A stretch of DNA of 64,000 nt, taken from positions 62,001-126,000 of the forward strand of contig DAIMXP010000001.1 in NCBI GenBank assembly GCA_036734945.1, written 5' to 3'. The stretch is from UBA4733 sp036734945 (GTDB lineage Bacteria > Chloroflexota > UBA4733). Position numbers and translations under genes: made by a program. Shown one piece after another: positions 1 to 8,472 of the stretch. A model generated the notes under the pieces. That model saw nothing but the letters and a program-made list of their open reading frames with translations. It made no database searches and was not told the origin of the DNA. Every line of letters begins with the position of its first letter. The first letter of the stretch is position 1.

Positions 1-68
1 AGGTACATTGTCAACAGCTTGGCAATGTTGACCTCGTCTTCGACAACGAGGATGGACTCGCCCGCCAT
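1..68 (-). CDS. Response regulator, N-terminus only (cut by window edge)
   Basis: The minus strand reads MAGESILVVEDEVNIAKLL and continues past the window edge. The hydrophobic beta strand followed by the acidic E-D-E pocket is the start of a CheY-like receiver domain, which takes a phosphoryl group from a sensor kinase. The start is an ATG with GGAGG about five bases upstream. Only 22 codons are visible, so the output domain and target genes cannot be judged. It is transcribed away from the lipoprotein gene at 371. Confidence 0.75.
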   Translation of the reverse strand, partial: MAGESILVVEDEVNIAKLLTMY

Positions 69-370
69 ATGCGCCTCCACAGGGGATACCGGCATCATTG
101 TACCCTTCCTTGACACGACGCGAGCAGTGGCAGCCTATGCTCAAGGCAGCGGAGTAGCGTCACACGATCACAAAAGGACGCGCTGCTGCATGCTACGCGG
201 CGGCGAGGGGGAATGTGTCAGGGAATTCTAAACTTTAGCGCCGTCAATGACTCTTTGCACCTTTTCCTTAGGGCTGGGAAGCGTGCCGGGGCGAGTCTGG
301 CACTCCGTATGCACTAGCCCCCTCAAAGGACAGCAATCAATGCGTCTCTCGCTTGCGACGCAGAGGGGAA

Positions 371-1009
371 ATGGGAGTGGCGGCGCCAACGGCGGCATTC
401 CGGCGGCTCATTGCCATCACCGCTGTCGCTGGGTCGGTGTTGCTGGCTTCCTGTTCTCTGTCGATCCAAGTAGCAGACGCACCGACGGCGCCAAGCGGGT
501 CAGCGTCCGATCTCGTCTCCCCAGTTGACCGAACTCCTTTGCCTGCGGTCACGGCAACGGCCACTGACACGCCGACGCCGCAAGCCACGGCGACCTCGAC
601 GCCAACTGCGACGCCGGACATGACCGCGACGGCCGGAGCCGCAGTCAGCGCGCAGTGGTTGGCCAGCACCCAGCAGATACTGCAGATTGATAGCAGTCTC
701 ACGGCGATCGGCACACGATTCCAGAGTGGCAACTTGAATCTGGCAAGCGCAGCCGGCCAGTTGCGGCAGGTTGACCAGCAGGCTGCCAGCGTTGCCCAGA
801 CCATCGCGAGCTTGCCACCCCCTCCCAACGTCGATGCCGGCGCGCTTGCGCGCTACCACCAGACCGTGGGCCAATGGGCAGCCGCGATTCACGACGTGGA
901 CACCCGTGTTGCCGGCAACGACATCTTCGGTACGCCGGGCGCCGTCAACCACCTGGAGCAGATCGCCGGTGATCTGGAGCAACAGATCGCCAATCTGCAC
1001 CTGTCGTAG
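371..1009 (+). CDS. Exported lipoprotein of unknown function
   Basis: About 212 residues. The N-terminus carries arginines, then a hydrophobic segment ending in LLASC, a lipobox whose cysteine would be lipidated after signal peptidase II cleavage. A Thr/Pro/Ala-rich linker with TPTPQATAT-like runs follows, typical of a wall-spanning spacer. The last ~120 residues look helical and Gln/Ala-rich, with a possible coiled coil (QLRQVDQQAASVAQ). No known domain is recognised. The start is uncertain: TTG 353, ATG 371 and GTG 377 are in frame, and GTG 377 has the best-spaced purine-rich site. It faces the sulfatase at 1025-2485 convergently. Confidence 0.6.
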   Translation: MGVAAPTAAFRRLIAITAVAGSVLLASCSLSIQVADAPTAPSGSASDLVSPVDRTPLPAVTATATDTPTPQATATSTPTATPDMTATAGAAVSAQWLASTQQILQIDSSLTAIGTRFQSGNLNLASAAGQLRQVDQQAASVAQTIASLPPPPNVDAGALARYHQTVGQWAAAIHDVDTRVAGNDIFGTPGAVNHLEQIAGDLEQQIANLHLS

Positions 1010-1024
1010 AAGATTGCCCTGTGC

Positions 1025-2485
1025 CTATGTTGTCAAAACACCCTGTCCCTGCAGGAAGGAAAAGAGCGCCTCTCGCTGACTGGCGGCCACGCCAATGTGG
1101 GCTGGATCGCCGGATAGGTTGGTCATCTCAGCCGGGTCATTGATCGGGTCATACAGTTCTTCGGCAGCCGCCTTTTGTCCGCTCGCCACCGCGCGTCCCG
1201 CTGTCGAATCCGTGTAATAGACATATTTCCAGCGGTCATCGCGCAGCATGTAAAAAGGCTGCTGGGGCAGGGCGAACTCGCCGAAGGCGAAGGGCTTGCC
1301 GGGCAGACCGGGATCGCTCAGTGCCGAGGCGAAACTGCGACCGTCAAAGGGCTGACTGCGGCTGGCCGGGTCGATGCCCGCCATGGCCAGGAACGTCGGC
1401 ACGTAGTCGGTCTGGTCCGCCAGCGCGTCACTGCGGCTAGCGGCAGGGATGCGGCCCGGCAACCGGGCGATCAACGGCAGGCGAGCCGAGCCGTCGAAGA
1501 AGCAGAACTTACCGCGCATGCCGTGCTCGCCGAGCATCTCGCCGTGGTCGGTGGTATAGACGACGAGCGTGTTCTGGGCCAACCCGAGGCGGTCCAGCGC
1601 GTCAAGAATGCGGCCGGCGCAGGCGTCCATGTGACTGACGTTGCCGTAATAGGCAGCGATGTAGCGACGCAGCCAGGCGTCGCCCTCCGGCGTCCCGGCG
1701 CCGGGGTAACGATGGTTGCGTACTTGCGGCGGCGCTTGCTCCAGTTGTTGCGGCGACCATTCCGGCAGCGGCATGTCCTCCGGCCGGTACATCGCTGCAT
1801 ACTCCGCGGGCGGCGAAAAGGGGTTGTGCGGCTTGAGGAAGCTGGCCGTCACGAAGAATGGTTCGTCGCGGTAGGTTTCCAGGAAGCGGATCGTCTCGCG
1901 GGCGATGAAGCTCTCGAAGTGGTCCTCCTCCGCCAGCAGTTCCCGTACTTCCAGCGTGTCGTTGTGGCGGGGCAGGTCGGCCGGGACCCAGGCGCTGCGA
2001 TTCTCGCTCGGCGGCCGGTGAATCGTGATCCATGGCGAGCCGCAGCCGCTGTCCTCGGCACCCATGCCGTAGGTGAAGGTGCGCGTCTTCGGCCCGAGGT
2101 AGTCGAAATAGGCGCCCATGTCCATGTAATAGTCGAAGCCGTGGGTCTGGCCGTCTACGGGATGCATCTTGCCCAACCAGGCAGTGACGTAGCCGGCCTG
2201 GGAAAAGTGATGCGCGACGGTGCGCGTGCGCAGCGGCAACGGCGTGTTGTTGCCAAAAGCGCCGTGGTGATGCGGGTAGAGGCCCGTCATCATGGTGAAC
2301 CGTGCCGGCACGCACACGGGGTAGGAGCAAAAGTGCCGGTCGAAGCAGAGGCCGCCTGCCGCCAGTCTGTCGAGATTGGGCGTCTGTACGACACGGTTGC
2401 CGTAACAGCCCAGGGCGTGGCTGCTGTGCTGATCGCTGGTCAGCCAGAGGATGTTTAACGGGCGGTCGGTGTTCGTATGATCCAC
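1025..2485 (-). CDS. Type I (formylglycine) sulfatase
   Basis: The 486-residue product has the full alkaline-phosphatase-fold sulfatase layout. The first metal site is in LTSDQHSSHALGCYG. The maturation motif C58-V-P-A-R62 follows; in this family the cysteine is oxidised to formylglycine by a separate enzyme not seen here. A later metal-site block reads TTDHGEMLGEHGMRGK. Such enzymes hydrolyse sulfate esters of sugars or small molecules. No signal peptide is visible, so it probably acts in the cytoplasm on imported substrate. It stands alone, 6 to 16 kb from the other sulfatases; the precise substrate cannot be read from sequence. Confidence 0.9.
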   Translation of the reverse strand: MDHTNTDRPLNILWLTSDQHSSHALGCYGNRVVQTPNLDRLAAGGLCFDRHFCSYPVCVPARFTMMTGLYPHHHGAFGNNTPLPLRTRTVAHHFSQAGYVTAWLGKMHPVDGQTHGFDYYMDMGAYFDYLGPKTRTFTYGMGAEDSGCGSPWITIHRPPSENRSAWVPADLPRHNDTLEVRELLAEEDHFESFIARETIRFLETYRDEPFFVTASFLKPHNPFSPPAEYAAMYRPEDMPLPEWSPQQLEQAPPQVRNHRYPGAGTPEGDAWLRRYIAAYYGNVSHMDACAGRILDALDRLGLAQNTLVVYTTDHGEMLGEHGMRGKFCFFDGSARLPLIARLPGRIPAASRSDALADQTDYVPTFLAMAGIDPASRSQPFDGRSFASALSDPGLPGKPFAFGEFALPQQPFYMLRDDRWKYVYYTDSTAGRAVASGQKAAAEELYDPINDPAEMTNLSGDPAHIGVAASQREALFSFLQGQGVLTT

Positions 2486-2517
2486 TTGCTGTGGTCCTCG
2501 TCTTTCTACTCGGTGAT

Positions 2518-2547
2518 TTGAAGTTGCTCCTGCTGAACTGCTACGAT
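2518..2547 (+). promoter_or_regulatory. Possible sigma-70 promoter of the first Uma2 gene
   Basis: TTGAAG at 2518-2523 and TACGAT at 2542-2547 are 18 bp apart and lie about 60 bp upstream of the Uma2 start. The -10 area sits in a small palindrome (ACGAT-tct-ATCGT), and a related stretch (CTGCTGCGATTCTAGCGTG) precedes the paralogue at 7812, so the upstream region was duplicated with the gene. Confidence 0.3.
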
Positions 2548-2605
2548 TCTATCGTGCCATAGCGTGGAGGTTGGGCTGCTCGCTTGAACGGAGGACAAAG
2601 AACCC

Positions 2606-3226
2606 ATGAGCCCCGTGCTGAAGCAGCCACCCGCGCTGTTGATTCCCTGGGCCGAGGCCGTACCTGGCTACGGACCGGTCACGGTCGACCTACTGCTGAC
2701 CTTGCCCGATGATGGGTACCGCTACGAAGTAGTCGAAGGGGTTCTTGTTCGAGTGGCCGGTAGTGGGAATGAGGCGACCACCATCGCTAGCGTTGTGCTC
2801 GCGGAACTCTATGCCTTTGTGCGCCCGCGCCGGCTGGGCATCGTGACATCGGCTGATGGGGTCTACAGGTTCCCGGGAGCTGAGACCGGGCTGATCCCCG
2901 ACGTGGGGTTCTATCGTGCGGCGCGACGCTCGCTGATCGCCGATCAAAAGAAGCCCATTCCTTTTGCTCCCGACCTGGCCGTGGAAGTGGCGTCCCCCGA
3001 TCAACAGTTCGAAGCCGTGGCCGCCAAGGCCCGAACTTACCTTGATGGCGGCACGAGCCTGGTGTGGGTGGTGTGGCCCGGTCGACAACAGATCGACGTT
3101 TGGCGGGCCGGCCGCAGCGTCGGGCCGGTCGCCGTGCTCAATATCGGCGATGCACTTGATGGGGAAGACGTCGTACCCGGCTTCTCCTATCCCGTCGCTG
3201 AGGTCTTCGCTGACCCGCTCGGCTAG
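2606..3226 (+). CDS. Uma2 (DUF820) family putative PD-(D/E)XK nuclease, copy 1
   Basis: 206 residues with the Uma2 signatures in order: LPDDGYRYEVVEG near residue 35, LIPDVGFYR in the middle, LAVEVASPDQ, then AKARTYLDGG and a terminal LDGEDVVPGFSYPV. The acidic residues and lysine fit a PD-(D/E)XK nuclease active site. The biological role of the family is unresolved. It is a close paralogue of the gene at 7812-8432, matching over nearly the whole length including the last ~40 residues. An ATG follows the purine-rich GGAGGACAAAG. It is one of six Uma2 genes in the window. Confidence 0.85.
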   Translation: MSPVLKQPPALLIPWAEAVPGYGPVTVDLLLTLPDDGYRYEVVEGVLVRVAGSGNEATTIASVVLAELYAFVRPRRLGIVTSADGVYRFPGAETGLIPDVGFYRAARRSLIADQKKPIPFAPDLAVEVASPDQQFEAVAAKARTYLDGGTSLVWVVWPGRQQIDVWRAGRSVGPVAVLNIGDALDGEDVVPGFSYPVAEVFADPLG

Positions 3227-3303
3227 CATCGCGGGACCGGCCTCGCCAGCACGCACCCGCCATTGCAACAACGCATCCTGATTGAGCAGCCGCGCCACGG
3301 CCA

Positions 3304-4620
3304 TTGCGAATCGAACCCCAGGCCATCGGTGGGGCGGTCGCCGGGCTCCATTACCTGCGACCCGCTGCCCTGGAAGCTACGCTCACGGTGCTCGGCGAGG
3401 AACTGGCTGCCGGTCTGCCACCAACACGGCAGCCTCGAGTGGCCGCGCTCCTCGCTGCGCTCGCGGCCGGCTTCTATCAGCAGGCGCGCCTGACCGTTCT
3501 TGCTGACCAGGAGGAGATCCGCCGGGCGGTGGTGGCCGAGCGCGATGCGCTGGCAACGGCGCATCGCGCGAGTGAGGCCCGCTACCGGACTATCTTTGAA
3601 CAGGCGGCGTTGGGCATCGCGCTCTTTGCCGCCGACAGTCGGCTGCTCGAGACGAACCCGGCGCTCGATGGCATGCTCGGCTACACCGGCGACGAGTTGC
3701 GGCGGCTGTCCTTCACGGCCATCACCCACCCCGATGACGTGGCAGCGACCTTGCAGCTCTACCAGGAGCTCGTTGCCGGTCCGCGCGACGTGGCACAGAT
3801 GGAGAAACGCTACTTGCGCCGGGACGGGGTGGTCGTGTGGGCGCGTCTCACCGCCTCCCTGGTGCGTGCCGCGGCCGACGCGCCGCTGTTCGCGATTGCG
3901 CTCGTCGAGGACATCACGGAGGCGAAGCGGGCGCATGCCGGTCGGGTGGCGGCCCGGCGGCGGCTGCACGCGGCCCGCGAAGCAGAGCGTCTGCACCTGG
4001 CCCGGGAACTGCACGACGGGCCCTTGCAGGACCTGGAAGGCGTGTTGTTCCGGCTGCTCACCGGGGCGCGAGAGGGAGCGGGCATGCCCGGCGGGTCGGG
4101 GGCCAGCCCGCCGGCGGAGAAGATCCGCGAGGTCATCGAGACGCTGCGGACCATCTGCGGGGAGTTGCGGCCGCCGACCCTGGTCCACTACGGCCTGGCA
4201 CAGGCGATCTGCTCGCACGTCGCCCGGCTGGCAGCGGCACAGCCGGACCTGGTGGTGCGGCTGGAGCTTATGCCGGACGACCAGGTCTTGCCGGAGCCGG
4301 TCGGCGTAGCGCTCTACCGCATCTACCAACAGGCGCTGCAGAATGTCCTCCAGCACGCCCGGGCGCGGACCGTCCTGGTGCGCCTGACGCTCGACGTGGA
4401 GGCGTTGGTGCTGGAGGTGCGCGACGACGGCTGTGGCTTTGCTGTGCCGGAGGACTGGAGCGCAATGACGGAGCTGGGTCACCTTGGCCTGCTGGGGGCG
4501 ACGGAGCGGGCTGAGGCGATCGGCGGCCGCCTTGAGATCCAGTCGACGCCGGGTACCGGCACCCTGCTGCGCGTGACTGCCCCACGGCGTCCGAACGATG
4601 ACAGGGAGACAGCCGAGTGA
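3304..4620 (+). CDS. PAS-domain histidine kinase, NarL-type (HisKA_3)
   Basis: A 438-residue sensor kinase without membrane segments, so probably cytoplasmic. Residues ~92-208 form a PAS domain (EARYRTIFEQAALGIALF to VEDITEAKR). The dimerisation/phosphotransfer helix has the HisKA_3 box LARELHDGPLQDLEG with His237. A C-terminal ATPase domain carries LEVRDDGCGF and TPGTGTLLRV. The first ~90 residues are Leu/Ala-rich and helical, of unknown role. The start is TTG 3304 with a weak ribosome site. The stop overlaps the start of the response regulator by four bases (GTGA), so the two are co-translated. Confidence 0.85.
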   Translation: MRIEPQAIGGAVAGLHYLRPAALEATLTVLGEELAAGLPPTRQPRVAALLAALAAGFYQQARLTVLADQEEIRRAVVAERDALATAHRASEARYRTIFEQAALGIALFAADSRLLETNPALDGMLGYTGDELRRLSFTAITHPDDVAATLQLYQELVAGPRDVAQMEKRYLRRDGVVVWARLTASLVRAAADAPLFAIALVEDITEAKRAHAGRVAARRRLHAAREAERLHLARELHDGPLQDLEGVLFRLLTGAREGAGMPGGSGASPPAEKIREVIETLRTICGELRPPTLVHYGLAQAICSHVARLAAAQPDLVVRLELMPDDQVLPEPVGVALYRIYQQALQNVLQHARARTVLVRLTLDVEALVLEVRDDGCGFAVPEDWSAMTELGHLGLLGATERAEAIGGRLEIQSTPGTGTLLRVTAPRRPNDDRETAE

Positions 4621-5297
4621 CCGGCAGCGTATCGAACAGCGAAGCCACGACGCCGATCCGGGTGCTGCTGGCCGACGATCATGCTTATCTGCGCGCGGGC
4701 ATCCGCGCCCACCTGGCGACGACGACGGACCTCGTGGTGGTCGGTGAGGCGGCGGACGGGGCGGCGGCGCTGCGCCTGGCGCAAGAACTGGCGTCCGACG
4801 TGTTGGTGCTTGATGTGGAGTTGCCCGGGCTGAGCGGGGTTGAGGTGGCCCGGCGGCTGCGAGCAGCGCACTCGCCGGTGCGAATGCTCGCCTTCAGCGC
4901 CCACGCCGACGAGGGGTACGTCCGGGGCTTGCTCCAGAGCGGGGCGGCAGGTTACCTCCTGAAAGATGACGCGGCGATCAGCCTGCCCGATGCCATCCGC
5001 GGTGTGGCGCGCGGCGAACAGGGTTGGTCCAGCCGGCGCGTGGTTGAGCAACTCGCGCAGCGGAAGCCCGCTGGACCCATGCCGCTGAGCTTGCGGGAGC
5101 GGGAGGTGTTGCGGCTGGCAGCGCACAGCCGGAGCAACGACCAGATTGCGCAGGAACTCGCTATCACCCCCAAGACCGTTGAGAACCACATCAGCAGCAT
5201 CCTGGCCAAGCTGGAGCGCCATAGCCGGGCCGACGCCGTAGCCTGGGCCTGGGAACAGGGGTTGCCGCGCGCCACGGGCGATCCCGTGCGCGACTAG
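4617..5297 (+). CDS. NarL/FixJ-family response regulator
   Basis: 226 residues. The receiver domain has the acidic pair in LLADDHAYLRAG and phospho-acceptor Asp66 in VLVLDVELPG. The C-terminal LuxR-type helix-turn-helix reads LSLREREVLRLAAHS and then ITPKTVENHISSILAKL. It should be phosphorylated by the kinase encoded just upstream and bind DNA as a dimer. The GTG start lies inside the kinase stop (GTGA overlap). The next gene on this strand begins 278 bp later and encodes a cysteine-rich protein, a plausible but unproven target. Confidence 0.9.
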   Translation: MTGSVSNSEATTPIRVLLADDHAYLRAGIRAHLATTTDLVVVGEAADGAAALRLAQELASDVLVLDVELPGLSGVEVARRLRAAHSPVRMLAFSAHADEGYVRGLLQSGAAGYLLKDDAAISLPDAIRGVARGEQGWSSRRVVEQLAQRKPAGPMPLSLREREVLRLAAHSRSNDQIAQELAITPKTVENHISSILAKLERHSRADAVAWAWEQGLPRATGDPVRD

Positions 5298-5575
5298 CGC
5301 GGTCAATAACTGTCGGGATGATGGCCGGGGAGTAGGGTCACAACCCCAGGCTGCATAGGGTCCAGACCCTAGTACAAATTGGGGTCGCAGCCTCAAGACA
5401 GGCAGACGTCCTTCCGGTATGATTTCCACTGCTGATAGTTCAGCCTGCCACATTGATAAGAAAGATGCGATCCCACAGATTCTTTGCGGATAGCGTCGGA
5501 GATCTTGGGCCACACGTCTTCGTGGAGTAGCTTGCCAGTCATAAGAAGACACGATAGCAGCAAAGGAGGCATGCA

Positions 5576-5992
5576 TTGGGTCTCAGTAGCGCGACTTCCG
5601 GCCTCGCCGGCATTGATGATTGCGTTGGAGTTGGCGGCTGCGCCGTCAACAACTGCGGCACTTCGGGGTGTAGCACTAACGCCTACTTCACGAGCTGGCC
5701 CAACTACCCCAACTGTGGCCCGGGAACATCCGCCTGTACGTTGCAGACGGGGCTGCCCTCTGCTGCTGGCTGCGGTGACCTACTCACGTTCAGTGCGCCG
5801 AATTGCGGCGTCACGTCGTCAACGCTAGCAAACCTCTGGGAATGCGGCCCGTGCCCCGCCTCTTCTTCTGGAGGATGCTGCAATCCCGGCAACAGTCCGG
5901 TGGTTTGTTGCATCACGTCGGCCCTCTTCTCCTACCTCTGTAATGGATGTAACCCGCTAAGTTGCGGGCTCGTGTATGTGAGTGTGTCGTGA
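5576..5992 (+). CDS. Cysteine-rich protein of unknown function
   Basis: 138 residues containing 17 cysteines, many in CxxC, CC or CxxxC spacing, and rich in Gly, Ser, Asn and Thr. There is no recognisable signal peptide and no match to a family known to me. The TTG start is supported by AAAGGAGG at the correct distance; an overlapping frame with ATG 5572 gives an implausible product. The C-terminal part (GGCCNPGNSPVVCC and NGCNPLSCG) resembles the dense cysteine pattern of the peptide at 24131-24379. Its stop overlaps the next start as TGATG, so it is probably translated together with the exported protein that follows. A metal-binding, disulfide-rich surface or modified-peptide role is possible; none is shown. 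Confidence 0.55.
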   Translation: MGLSSATSGLAGIDDCVGVGGCAVNNCGTSGCSTNAYFTSWPNYPNCGPGTSACTLQTGLPSAAGCGDLLTFSAPNCGVTSSTLANLWECGPCPASSSGGCCNPGNSPVVCCITSALFSYLCNGCNPLSCGLVYVSVS

Positions 5993-6453
5993 TGGAAGTA
6001 TTGCACCTATCTCGTCGCTCCTTACTAGCCGGACTTCTGGCGAGTTCGGGGACTTTGGCCGTGGAAGTGGCCTCCCCGGCTCCTATTCTGGCCGCCAATG
6101 AGGCGGGGGTGGTTTCACGGGATGGTAGACCGCACGCTTAGTTACCGCACTTTGCGGCGGGGACGCTGACGGCGCGAAGCAAAGACAGCGTGATCCTGAG
6201 TATTCCCGACGCCCTGCCCGCGACACTCCGCGTGCGGTTGACAGCGCAGACCGAGATCTGCCGGAACAGCTGCAACGCGACGTGGACGGCGCTGAAGGTC
6301 GGTGATCGCGTCCAAGTGGGCACCTATGATGGACCAGCGGGCGTCCGGGTGGGTGACGCGGTCTACTTTACGGGAACGGCGGATACTCCTAACATGGCGA
6401 CGCCTTCCGTCTGGGCCGTCACGGTCTTCCAGATGCAGATGGGGCTGGCTTAG
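5992..6453 (+). pseudogene. Exported beta-rich protein (DUF5666-like) interrupted by one TAG
   Basis: Reading from ATG 5992 gives a twin-arginine-like leader, SRRSLLAGLLASSGTLAV, followed by SPAPILAANEAG. An in-frame TAG at 6139-6141 stops the reading after 49 codons. The same frame then continues as a well-formed domain (GTLTARSKDSVILSI, LKVGDRVQVGTYDG, VGDAVYFTGT, VWAVTVFQ) to 6453. The second half resembles the LPATG protein at 7024-7642 (VYFTG...TDTP...WAYRVVQ). The simplest reading is one ~153-codon exported protein with a nonsense mutation or base error. It overlaps the cysteine-rich gene by one base. Confidence 0.6.
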
Positions 6454-6532
6454 GATGGAACCGCGGATGCAACTGCTGGTTACGACCAAGCCTTGAAGAG
6501 AGTCGCAGCGGCCGTGTGCCGACCTGTATGGC

Positions 6533-6820
6533 GTGGAGCACGACCTCATGCTGGCGCTCTTGCGTGCCATTGTTCGCTCTCGCCCGTATCGCGCCGCCAT
6601 CGGTCAGCTCGCCAGCCGTGCGCCGGACGATGTCTGGTACGATCCGCGAGACGGCTGGCTCGTGACCTTTGCCTTGCGAGGCGAGAAGGCGGAGCAACTC
6701 CTGCTGTTTGCCCTCGACGCGCCGCGGCCCGAGCGGCCCGGCCAGGCGCGGCTGCGCGCCGCGTTGCGGGTGGAGCGCGAGCAGGAGCAGGTACGCGCCG
6801 TGCCGATCGCCGATTGTTGA
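6533..6820 (+). CDS. Small protein of unknown function
   Basis: 95 residues from GTG 6533. It has a basic, helical start (LMLALLRAIVRSRPYRAAIGQL) followed by short strands (VWYDPRDGWLVTFAL) and an Arg/Glu-rich end. No domain is recognised and no signal peptide or membrane segment is present. It sits between the two exported DUF5666-like genes. Coding potential rests on length, codon position bias and acceptable spacing from its neighbours, so confidence is modest. The sequence from 6821 to about 7020 has no convincing gene. Confidence 0.4.
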   Translation: MEHDLMLALLRAIVRSRPYRAAIGQLASRAPDDVWYDPRDGWLVTFALRGEKAEQLLLFALDAPRPERPGQARLRAALRVEREQEQVRAVPIADC

Positions 6821-7023
6821 CGTGTGTTCGGCATTGAGAAGTGGCCCCGCGGCGGCAATGAAAACTGGCCCCAGGGCGGCGACAATTTGCATCGTACAGT
6901 GCCGTGACGGCGACGCCGGAAGGGCGGTGTCGCTTCGGCTGACCGGGCCGGAAATGGGGTCGGAGTGGTCCTGTCTGCAGTGGGTCGTCAAGGCCGGGGT
7001 TTGGTCGGCGCGGGGAGTGGAGC

Positions 7024-7642
7024 TTGGTACGGAGCTTTGTCGGCTACGGCATGGTGACTGCGGTGCGTGGTAATGTCGTGACCATTGTGCTGACGCGCGG
7101 CTATCTCGGCAGCGTTCGTACGCTGCACATTCAACCCTCGACTGTCGTTGCCGAAGTCGGTGGGGGGACGGTGACGGGGCAGGTGGGATCCCNNNNNNNN
7201 NNNNNNNNNNNNNNNNNNNNNNNNNNNNNNNNNNNNNNNNNNNNNNNNNNNNNNNNNNNNNNNNNNNNNNNNNNNNNNNNNNNNNNNNNNNNTCCAGGTG
7301 GGATCCCTCCAGGTGGGATCCCTCCAGGTGGGATCCCTCCAGGTGGGATCCCTCCAGGTGGGGAACGACGTGTACTTCACGGGCGCAACAGACACTCCGG
7401 GGCCGCGAGATACTACCATCTGGGCGTACCGGGTGGTGCAGTTGGGCGAGCCGACGGTCACGCCTCAACTCCCAGCGACCGGCGCTGGCGGTGTGGGGGC
7501 GGGCGGCGCCACCGGGCTCGGCCTGGCGGCGCTCCTGCTGCTGAGCGTGCTCAGCGCCGCTCGGCTCTCCCGCGTCCAACTCCGCCGGAGGGGTTGCCTG
7601 GGAGGTTGCTTGCCAAGTCCACGTGCGGAACCACGGGGATAA
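7024..7642 (+). CDS. Surface protein with GSLQV repeats and LPATG sortase anchor (interrupted by gap)
   Basis: The first part (GYGMVTAVRGNVVTIVL to STVVAEVGGG) is a beta-rich domain like that at 5992-6453. It runs into a 15-bp repeat coding for V-G-S-L-Q, then 100 N, then four more complete repeat units. After that come NDVYFTGATDTP, IWAYRVVQLGEP and PQLPATG, a Gly-rich hydrophobic stretch (GLGLAALLLLSVLSAARLS) and a basic tail. This is the LPxTG, membrane span and positive-tail arrangement recognised by sortases. The repeat phase is the same on both sides of the gap, so one protein is likely although the true number of repeats is unknown. No signal peptide is found upstream; the 5' end (TTG 7024) may be wrong. 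Confidence 0.55.
7180..7363 (+). repeat. 15-bp tandem repeat array around a 100-N assembly gap
   Basis: The unit TCCAGGTGGGATCCC occurs four times perfectly at 7293-7352, followed by a partial fifth copy. Before the gap, CAGGTGGGATCCC is the first incomplete copy. Positions 7193-7292 are exactly 100 N, a conventional filler length, so the true array length is unknown. In the coding frame each unit gives one V-G-S-L-Q pentapeptide. Confidence 0.95.
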
Positions 7643-7811
7643 CGGCGTGCTGGTAGCCACCTATCCGCCATTTTCCTCTGTAGTCCGTCCTTGACAACGT
7701 TGCCTTGCTGGACACGTTCCGTAGGGTCGGAAGTCCCCAAACTGCTGCGATTCTAGCGTGTATCATGAGAATGGGATTGCAGGGCTGGAGTGAAAAGAGA
7801 ACAATTGAGCA

Positions 7812-8432
7812 ATGAGCACTCTGCTGAAAGTAGCACTCGTACCGCTGGCGCCCTGGGCGGAAATCGCTCCTGGCTACGGGCCTGTGACCGTCGATATGCT
7901 GCTGCGTTTGCCGGATGATGGGTACCGGTACGAGGTAATCGAAGGGACTCTCGTCCGGATGGCGGGGAGTGGAGATGAGGCATCGACGATAGGCGGGCTC
8001 CTCGTCATCGCCCTCGGCTCGTTTGTGTATGCGCACCGACTGGGCATCGTCACGCCGTCCGATGGCGTCTACAAGTTCCCAGGAGCCGAAACGGGGCTGA
8101 TACCCGACGTGGGATTTTACCGTGCTGCCCGCCGGGCACTTATAGCGGATCGCAAGAAGCCGATCCCTTTTGCCCCCGACCTTGCCGTGGAAGTGGCCTC
8201 ACCGGATCAGCAGTCCGACGCCATGGCAGCCAAGGCTCGAACGTACCTCAATGGTGGCACGAACCTGGTGTGGGTGGTATGGCCCGGTCGACAACAGATT
8301 GACGTTTGGCGCGCCGGACGGAGTGTGGGCCCAGCCGCCGTGCTGGATGTCGGCGACCCGCTCGACGGGGAAGACGTCGTACCCGGCTTCTCCTATCCCG
8401 TCGCTGAGGTCTTCGCCGACCCGCTGGGCTGA
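7812..8432 (+). CDS. Uma2 (DUF820) family putative nuclease, copy 2
   Basis: 206 residues, the same length as copy 1 and very similar along its whole length: GYGPVTVDMLLRLPDDGYRY near the start, LIPDVGFYRAARRALIAD in the middle, LAVEVASPDQ and AKARTYLNGG later, and an identical end (GEDVVPGFSYPVAEVF). Differences are concentrated around residues 50-75. A purine-rich GTGAAAAGAG precedes the ATG at some distance. The two copies bracket the kinase/regulator pair and the secreted-protein stretch, suggesting a segmental duplication with later insertion or rearrangement. Confidence 0.85.
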   Translation: MSTLLKVALVPLAPWAEIAPGYGPVTVDMLLRLPDDGYRYEVIEGTLVRMAGSGDEASTIGGLLVIALGSFVYAHRLGIVTPSDGVYKFPGAETGLIPDVGFYRAARRALIADRKKPIPFAPDLAVEVASPDQQSDAMAAKARTYLNGGTNLVWVVWPGRQQIDVWRAGRSVGPAAVLDVGDPLDGEDVVPGFSYPVAEVFADPLG

Positions 8433-8472
8433 CGAGGCACGGGTTTCCGGCGGCTCGTCGGCCACCGCCTCG

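Noticed and set aside
6835..6885. Possible IS21-type element end (TGAGAAGTGGCCCC and TGAAAACTGGCCCC)
   Set aside because: Two similar direct copies resemble the multiple terminal repeats of IS21 elements, but no istA/istB sequence and no second end were found nearby, so this stays a chance resemblance or an undatable trace.
7180..7363. CRISPR array
   Set aside because: The repeats are direct, contiguous 15-base units with no spacers and lie in a coding frame. No other spaced repeat array or cas gene was seen.
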